DNA of 64,000 nt from Monodelphis domestica (taxonomy: Eukaryota; Chordata; Mammalia; Didelphimorphia; Didelphidae): positions 262,202,976 through 262,266,975 of the forward strand of contig NC_077230.1 in assembly GCF_027887165.1 (NCBI RefSeq), in the 5' to 3' direction. Below, one piece after another: positions 57,190 through 64,000 of the stretch. The position numbers and the translations under genes were made by a program. The stretch's first letter is position 1. Every line of letters starts with the position of its first letter. The notes under the pieces are model-generated. The model was not told the DNA's origin. It did not search any database and saw only the letters and a program-made list of their open reading frames with translations.

Positions 57190-57425
57190 AATCTCAATAA
57201 TGAAGATGATAGTTATCATTTAGAAAGTACTTTAAGGTTTCCAAAGCACCTTACACACATTGTCTCATGTCATCATCAAAACAAATCTGGAAGTTAAGTA
57301 CTATTATTATCCGAATTTTAAAGATGAGGTAAGCAAGGCAGGCAGAGGTTAAATGGCTTGGGTCGGGTCACTCAGCTAGTTTGAACTTAGGTCTTGAACT
57401 TGGGAACCTACTGCTAGGTAAATTA
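57190..57425 (-). mobile_element. CORE-SINE with L2-like tail, near full length
   Basis: Tail to head: agaaagtactttaaggtttc, caaagcaccttacacacatt, aacaaatctggaagttaagt, gatgaggtaagcaaggcagg, cactcagctagtttgaact. An ATT-rich run precedes it. Confidence 0.85.
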
Positions 57426-57955
57426 TTGATCACTCAGTAACTAAAAAGTCCCAAGGTTGGGAGGAGAAAAGGTTATCAACATTGTTTCCTGCTAACTTTG
57501 AATAGCACCTAGTGTGCCAGTATCTCTCATTAATAGTCATGTATGCCCAGAATCATTATCTTAGTGTTGAAAATGGATTGCTCTATTATTCTTCAGCTTC
57601 CTCCTAATGGATCGGATCACTCATTTCACCTGTTTCAAAAAGGGCGATATTGTTCATAGCCCTTTTACTAAGTCATTCATACCACTTATGATCATAATGG
57701 TTCAAATGACCATATCTGCTCCAATCAAAGAGGAGAATAAAACACATCATAAGTTTGGTTTCTTTTAAGCATAAAATTATAATTCAGGAAAGCCATAACA
57801 TTCAAGATTTAAAAGGGAGATGGTAAGGACATTCAAGTCCTCATCCAAGAATCCTGGATGAGATACAAGTTCAAAAGGATACTGCTGTCAAATTAACTCT
57901 GCTTATGAAAGACTTGGGGACTCAATTTCAGAAAACTATTTTATTGTTTTATTTT
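57426..57955. other. No recognised feature
   Basis: Unique AT-rich sequence. Confidence 0.35.
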
Positions 57956-58001
57956 TACCTTCAGTTCCCAAATTCTATAGATTCTACCTATTATCCTCCT
58001 A
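57956..58001 (+). repeat. Exact 46-bp direct repeat, copy 2
   Basis: Identical to 56530-56575, 1426 bp downstream, at the left edge of an L2 fragment. Confidence 0.95.
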
Positions 58002-58002
58002 A

Positions 58003-58360
58003 TTTTCCTCAGTCTCATTTCTCCATATCTATCTTCTGTAAACTTTAAAGTAATCATCACAGTGAATGTATTTAACTCTGTCACTCCTCTGCTCAAAAGT
58101 AGTTGGTGACTCTATAATGCCTGGAGGCAGACATATCAGCAGGATATAGCCTCATGGTAGGCAACTGCAACCTACTTTTTTCTAGTCTTCTTTCCTATTA
58201 TTCCTCAAGCTAGTTTCTAGTCAATCTGTACTATACCTGTATTAAATCAAAACTAAATCAATCTATACTCGAAAATAAACTATCAACTTTGGTCCCTATG
58301 CATTTGGAAAACCCCTGCATTATTTCTGGAACGTGCCTCTCCCTTAATCTCTGCCTTTGA
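58003..58360 (+). mobile_element. L2 LINE fragment
   Basis: Plus-strand L2 3' words: ctctgtcactcctctgctca, tctataatgcctggaggcag, ctggaacgtgcctctccct. Worn. Confidence 0.6.
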
Positions 58361-58392
58361 CAAAATGATTTTAATAATCCTTAACTTCTCTC

Positions 58393-58552
58393 TTACAATC
58401 AATACCAAGAATCAGTTCTAAGGCAGAAGTTTGGTTAAGTCACTTGCCCAGCATAATACAACTAAGAAGTATCTGAGGCCAGATTTTAACCAAAGACCTC
58501 CTACTTTCAGGTCTGGCTCTCTATCCACTGAGCAACCTAGCTATGCCCAATC
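58393..58552 (-). mobile_element. tRNA-derived SINE
   Basis: Reversed: aatcaataccaagaatcagt, tctaaggcagaagtttggtt, aagtcacttgcccagcataa, aagacctcctactttcaggt, ctatccactgagcaacctag. An internal deletion removed the middle linker. Confidence 0.85.
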
Positions 58553-58938
58553 AATTTATTATTTCATTTTTTTCAGTTCCAAATTCTCTCTTTCCTTCAA
58601 CCCCTCAGCTACATATTACATTATAAGCAAGAAATGTAAAATTTGTTACAACTATGAAGTCATGCAAAATAAACTTCTGTTTCAAAAAATGGCAAGAAAA
58701 AGAAAAAAAATATGCTTTAATATATATCCCATCCATCGTCTCTGTCTGGAAGTGGATAACATTTTTTCATCCTGAGTCCTTTGGAATTGTGGTAGATTAT
58801 TGTGTTAATTAGAGTTTCTAAGAGTGTTACAGATTATCATTACAGAGTTTCTGATACTGTAAGATTGTTCTGGTTCTTCTCATTTCACTTTATATCTGCT
58901 CACATAGGTTATCTTAGGTTTTTCTGAAATCATCTGTA

Positions 58939-59821
58939 ATAAGGAAATTATAGAGATGTAGGTTGATAAGAATAATATAGATATTTGGCTTTAAGAAACT
59001 GACATGGGCACATGCCAAGAACTCTAGAAAGAGGATTCTAGTAGCCCGGGGGCAGAGAAAGAAGGGTTTTGAAGGATAACTGTCACTTGGTCCTGGTCCT
59101 GTCTAAGCTATGGGAGGAAGAACTGCTTCTGAGAGCTTTTTCTTACCTCAAGCCTTTGGTGGACAAAAGGAAATCCTTCAACCATTCCCTGAGTTTCCTG
59201 GTCAAGTGGAGAGTAATTTTGAAGAAGATATGGTTAATCCTACTGTCTGTGAGTGTGTGCCAACTTGCCTGGAAAATGTATCTTAAGGCAGTTTGGACCT
59301 TTGGGTCTAACCCAGGGTCAAAAATGGTGCTGAGTGAACTCATTCATCCTGAGCTACACTTATCAAAACCCTTGAAGACAACTTTGGGAAAATAACTGAG
59401 GATTATAGCCAGGCACTTTTAGCACAGATTTTGGGTAATATTAGTCAGCATAGGGAGCAGAAAAGGGATTCAGAAGATACAAAGTGTTCATCTTTGTGAT
59501 GAACTTAGAGGGTTTTTGTGGACGTTTAGAGAATTAGAGTTAGGGAAAAGCCTTTCCTAATCCTCACTTCCTAACTTTAACTTATAATAAAATAGATTTT
59601 TCATTTATAATATATACATATGTATATGTATATATAAAATCATATCTTCAGGGCTCTTATGCACTACTGGCTCAGTGAGGGAAAGAGGAACACTGCTTTC
59701 CTTTCACTAGCAGGGAGCCAAAATACCCAGAGACCACAGCTGAGTATTTAGGCAATTCCAGAAGTGGAAAACAACATCTGTTCACCTTAGTCCCTCTATT
59801 ACTAACCTGTTTTTTTTTTAC
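58939..59821. mobile_element. Unassigned insertion in the L1 3'UTR
   Basis: Roughly 880 bp separate two adjoining L1 3'UTR parts (tttttctgaaatcatctg to its left, ccccttcatcatttgttgt to its right). It contains a poly-A-like signal (ttataataaaatagat, about 59582) and a TA palindrome near 59610. It might be an LTR fossil, but I see neither clear ends nor a TSD. The frame at 59069-59395 has an opposite-strand partner and no known family. Confidence 0.4.
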
Positions 59822-61104
59822 ATCCCCTTCATCATTTGTTGTAGCAAAATAGGATTTCATCACATACATATACTATAACTTGTTCAGTCATTCCCTGATT
59901 GATGGGCATCTGCTCAGTTTCCAATTCTTTCCCACCACAAAAAAAGCTAATATCAATATTTTTATACATCCTGGTCCTCTTTATTTGACCTCTTTAGGGT
60001 ATAGACTTAGTAGCAGTATTCTTGCATCAAAAGGTATGCACAATTTAATACCTTCTTGAGTATCGTTTCAATGCTTTCCAGAATGTTTGGACTATTTCAC
60101 AGCTCTACCAAAAGTACACTAATGTGTACTAATTTTGTCACATCTCCTATAGCATTTGTCCTTTTCTTTTTCTATAATATTAGCCAATCTAATGAGTTAG
60201 AGATGGCATCTCAGAGTCGTATCAATTTGCATTTCTTTAAATATTTGGATTTAGAAGATTTTTTATGTGACTATGGATAGCTTTTATTCTTTCTTCTGTA
60301 CACTACTTATTCACATGCTTTGACCATTTATCAATTAGTGAATGATTCTAATTCTTATAAATTTGGCTCATCTCTTAAAATATTTAGAAATGAGACCTAT
60401 ATCAGAGAAACTTGCTGCAAAAATGTTTGTCTAGTTTCCTGCTTTTGTTTTAATTTTACCTTCATTGATTATGTTCTTGCAAAAACATTTTTCTCTAATT
60501 TTATGTAATCAAAATTATCGATTTTACCCCCTCAGGGTCCTCTTGTTTGGTCACGAACTCTTCATCTATTCATAAATCTGACATAATTTCTTCCATGCAC
60601 CACTAATTTCCTTGTATCACCCTTTACATATAAATCATGTTTGAATTCTGAGCTTATCTTGGTATATGGCATGAAATGTTTGCCTGTGCCTAGTTTCTGC
60701 CAGACTGCTTTCTAGTTTTCACAGGAGTATTTGTCAGATAGGGAGTTCTTCTTCTGATAGCTGAGATCTTTGGATTTATCCAGCAACAGAAAATATTTGG
60801 GAGTCTACTTACAAAGTCACATACAGAAACTACGTGAATAAAATACAAGACACTGCATAAAGACAGATCTAAATAACTATAGAAATATTAACTGTACATG
60901 AGCAGACTGAGTGAATATAATAATGGCAATACTACTTAAATTAATTTACTTATTTCGTGATATAACAATAAAACTATAAATGAAGACATAGAACTAGAAA
61001 AAATTAATAGTAAAATTCCTCTTGAAAAATAAAAGGTTAAAAATGTCAAGGGAATCAATTAAAAAATGGGAAGGCAGGGGACCCACCAATATCACATCTG
61101 AATG

Positions 61105-61345
61105 TCATTCTGTCAATCTGCAGTCAAGTCCAACTCTTACTGATCTCATTTGGCGTTATCTTGCCAAAGATACTTGAGTGGCTTGCCCTTCCCTTTTCCA
61201 TATCATTTTAAAGATGAGAAAACTGAGGCGAACAGGGCTAAGTGACTTGCCCAGGGTCAAACAACTAGTAAGTGCTTGAGGCCACATTGGAATTCAATAA
61301 GATATGTCTTCCTGAGGCAAGGCCTGGCCCCCTATCATGTAGCCA
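61105..61345 (-). mobile_element. CORE-SINE with RTE-like tail, inside L1
   Basis: Reversed tail and core: cagtcaagtccaactcttac, ttgccaaagatacttgagtg, gatgagaaaactgaggcgaa, agtgacttgcccagggtcaa, acaactagtaagtgcttgag. Short gaatg-attct flanks may be a worn TSD. It splits the inverted L1 segment. Confidence 0.88.
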
Positions 61346-61477
61346 TACTATAAGAATGATTCTACAAAGCTGTAATCATAAGAACAATTTGGTAGTGGAT
61401 GTGATATAGAGTGGAAAATCAATAGAACAGATTAGAAGCACAATATACAGAAGAAAATGAGCACAGTAACCTCGTCT

Positions 61478-61640
61478 TCTTTTGGAGCTTAGGTCAAGTG
61501 CAACCTCTTCCATGTAATCTTCCCTAACTATATAGCATAAATGAAACTGTTTTCTCTCTCTCTCTCCTCAAATTTTCCTAAATATCTTTTAATTTTTGGA
61601 TTTTCCCTTTGGTCTCTTAAGTCTTTGACCCTAATGAAAA
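61478..61640 (+). mobile_element. L2 LINE fragment
   Basis: gagcttaggtcaagtgcaac, ctcttccatgtaatcttccc, then a CT run and cctttggtctcttaagtct: plus-strand L2 3' region. Confidence 0.6.
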
Positions 61641-62027
61641 TGATGAAACTCATGGCAGAGACTCACTTATGACACAAAAAGGCTGAATATACTTTGGAAA
61701 TTGTTTTACTTCTAACTTGTTATGCTCACCCAAATAATTTAAGAATTTCATTATCTGATAGACAACTCCCCATATAAGCAAATAAGTTCCAAGCTCCATA
61801 TGAAGAAATATATTTTCAGATGAATGAAAACAAGGAGTCTTTATGTCAGAGACTATAGAAAACAGCAATAACCATTAATAAGCAATGATCCCCAAGACTT
61901 CTAGAGTCTCATTCCTTAAAACATGTACTAGAAAGGAGAGGAAGAAGGAATCATACATATTTTTAGCATTACCAGTTGATATGAAGAGAAAGATCATACT
62001 CTCTGATACTTTTAATTATGTCATATC
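61641..62027. other. No recognised feature
   Basis: Unique AT-rich sequence. Confidence 0.35.
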
Positions 62028-62140
62028 TTGGACAAGTCACAGAACTCCAGGCCTCAGTTTCCTCATCTGTAAAAGTATGAGGTTGGACTAAGATGATTTC
62101 CAAAGACTCTTCTAGCTCCTGACCTATGATTCTACAATCC
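62028..62140 (+). mobile_element. CORE-SINE 3' half
   Basis: cttggacaagtcacagaact, cctcagtttcctcatctgta, gaggttggactaagatgatt, tctagctcctgacctatgat. Confidence 0.85.
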
Positions 62141-62144
62141 TGTA

Positions 62145-62245
62145 GACGGCAATTTTCTTGAGAGCAGGAACTATAATTTTAAATAAATTTCTGTATAACT
62201 AGTATTTTAGCACATAGAATTCACTTAATAAATACTTTGGGGCTG
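62145..62245 (+). mobile_element. L2 LINE 3' terminus
   Basis: cttgagagcaggaactataa, tagtattttagcacatagaa, ttcacttaataaatactttg. It directly follows the SINE. Confidence 0.7.
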
Positions 62246-63424
62246 GATCAACTATGCAGAATACACTTATTAGGAGAATTTGGTTATGTTACTTCTGTTC
62301 CAGCTACAAGAGAAGGCACAAGCAATAACCATAAAACCATCTGCTTAATATTTTTTATCTACCACAGGAATAGGTTGAATATTGAAACTCAGATCTAGGA
62401 ATAGAATAAATGTTGCAACACCAACGTATAATGACAATTCCAAATTTAAAAAAAATAAGTGAGAAATGAGAAAAAGTCTGCAACCAGGATGTCAGAGACA
62501 CCGTCACTTCAGAAGAGATCACAAAGGACAATTAGTGTACAGAAAGTCATCAAAAAGGAAAAGAGACCTTGAAGTAAAAAACATTCAGATTTCTGAAGAG
62601 ATAACAGCAAGTGCTATAAAATCTGCCTCTGGCTGTAGCAATGATAGCAATGACATTATTGACATCCTATTAGGGAAGGGAAAGTAATTGGTCTCATCAA
62701 GCTGAGAGGAAAAAAGTAACATCTTGGAGACAGTGTGAGGGGTCATGGCAGATACTCAGGGACACAAAAAAAAAAAGATGAAGTGACTATAGGCTGTGCT
62801 AATGATATGCTATCATATTCCCTAGAGTTGAAAATATCAGGCACACACCATAGCAGAAAAATTAGGGTTTTTGATGGAAACTAGTTTTAATAAAGTTTCT
62901 TGTTCTAAACTTGTGCCTACACAGAACTAACCATTAAGCTGTTTTCATTCAATAAAATATACTTAATAAATGCTTACATGATTGAACCACTTTGATCAAA
63001 AATAACTATTGAACCAATTTATATGTGCATGGGTATATGTACATATACATCATTAGCAAAAATATTTTCAAGTATAAATGAAGGTTTTAGTGGTTAAAAT
63101 TTTCTATACACTGGAAATATTTGATTCAGTAGTTCCACTTTAAAAAATAACTGAATGTTCTAAATTGACTAAATAAATTAATTCAAATGGAAAAAAATTT
63201 TAAAAAAAATTTTTAATAACTGAGTTTCATGAAAACCATGGAATCTAAAGCTAATTAAGGATCAAATCAGGTTAGATTTACATACACATCTATTTCTTTT
63301 TACAAAAAGCTTTTCCAAATCCGATGGCACTTAAGGAATGTCAGGATGTGTATTACTATGCAGACTGATCAGTTCCTATCAATCAGAAATTAAGATCAAA
63401 CCAATCAAACAGGGAAATAAAACT
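62246..63424. other. No recognised feature
   Basis: Unique AT-rich sequence. The 73-residue frame at 62466-62687 is polar and lysine/arginine-rich, has no recognised domain, and lies in non-repeat DNA; it may be chance. 62940-62985 has a short L2-end-like word (ttaataaatgcttacatga). Confidence 0.4.
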
Positions 63425-64000
63425 GATCATAGCATCACGGAATCTAAGTACTGGAAAGAACTCTAAAAGTCAGCTAGTTCAAGCCATACTTGAACAAAAA
63501 TTCCTTTTCTAAGATCAACTGTCAACCAACCTATGCTTGAAGATCTCCAATGAGGTAGAATCTATTCCCTCCTGAAGTGACACATTCCTCTTAGAGACAA
63601 TATCAGAAATAGTGATTTCATTTAGTAAGTTTGTCCTTACCTCAAGGATAAATTGTGATAAAATACCCACTTTGTAACTTCCTATCACTATTCATTCAGT
63701 ATTTCTACTCTCTGAGTTCAGTCTAATCTCTTTTCCACATATTAGCTGTTAAAACTCTTAAAGATTTCTAATGCCTTACCCTGATTTTTCCCATTTTCAG
63801 GTTAAAAATCCCCAATTCCTTAAACAATCTCTTCACCACACCACATATCATTTCTACCTAATATCTCCTAGAAAAGAATACCAGAATTAGAAGTGACCTC
63901 TGACCCTCTTGTCCAACCAATATCTGAATAAGAATTCTCTCAATGATATATCTGCTGTGGTCAACCGGCTCTTGCAAGTGATTGGAAATCAATGACCTTC
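63425..64000 (-). mobile_element. L3/CR1-like LINE, two successive 3' ends
   Basis: The plus strand starts catagcatcacggaatctaa, ctggaaagaactctaaaag, gcttgaagatctccaatgag, then cattttcaggttaaaaatcc and cccaattccttaaacaatct, the reversed 3' part of a CR1/L3-type LINE. At about 63875 the terminus restarts (accagaattagaagtgacct, gtccaaccaatatctgaata) and runs off the window. Confidence 0.6.

Larger units (their letters stand above)
58560..61475 (-). mobile_element. Old L1 with twin-priming inversion and later insertions
   Basis: Minus-strand 3'UTR at 58560-58938, then ORF2 C-terminus and more at 59822-60782. Just beyond, the upstream ORF2 part lies in plus orientation: 60786-61100 (KYLGVYL, IMAILLKLIYLF, KKWEGRGP) and 61355-61470 (YKAVIIRTIW). 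The minus part starts (about 60780, DKSKDL) where the plus part stops in ORF2 (after NQ-NRLE). This is the layout left by twin priming. No open frame survives and TSDs were not found. An unassigned block (58939-59821) and a SINE interrupt it. Confidence 0.8.

Noticed and set aside
62466-62687. 73-residue basic open frame in unique DNA
   Set aside because: Length is within chance for this window; no recognised motif, start context or exon boundaries.

Overview
The window looks like non-genic (intronic or intergenic) DNA from a marsupial. It is AT-rich and built almost entirely from marsupial-type L1 LINEs, tRNA-derived CORE-SINEs with three kinds of tail (poly-A, RTE/Bov-B-like, L2-like), worn L2 and L3/CR1-like LINEs, hAT MITEs and a few solo-LTR-like fossils. 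The abundant SINE with the 'ggtaagggttt' 3' end and the L1 5' end 'ggcagagtcaagatggc' are what I associate with marsupials, possibly an Australian one, but I cannot name the species. I found no convincing host exon: every long open frame that I can recognise is L1 ORF1 or ORF2.

Layout. 1-5532 is a minus-strand L1 with an intact 5' end (5'UTR, ORF1, a 0.76-kb inter-ORF spacer, most of ORF2; the 3' end lies off the left edge), placed in an older L1 3' end. 5.5-20 kb is SINEs, worn LINEs, hAT MITEs and unique DNA, with a striking 91-bp inverted repeat at 10.3/10.8 kb and a 7SL-like fragment at 16.2 kb. 21-23 kb holds an orphan L1 5'UTR, then an L1 3' end and a SINE that share one target site. 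25-31 kb is mostly L2 and SINEs. 32.5-38.4 kb is one 5'-truncated L1 cut in two by a roughly 5.4-kb inversion; its 16-bp target-site duplications (TSDs) now sit on the inner end of one piece and the outer end of the other. 38-47 kb is L2, SINEs, a solo LTR, an L1 3' end and repeat-poor DNA. 47.5-51.2 kb is an ancient L1 holding a hAT MITE (with an interstitial telomeric repeat inside it) and two later L1 tails. 51.5-52.6 kb is another L1 tail. 54.3-55.2 kb is a repeat-free block that looks like a conserved non-coding element. 58.6-61.5 kb is an old L1 with a twin-priming inversion. The right edge carries L3/CR1-like ends.

How the parts relate. L1 supplies the machinery for most insertions seen: TSDs of 11-23 bp flank several L1 and SINE copies. 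The record is mainly one of nested insertion plus local rearrangement: an inversion with templated filler, an inverted duplication, an exact 46-bp direct repeat and a triplicated target site. Family names come from remembered sequence features, not from a database search.
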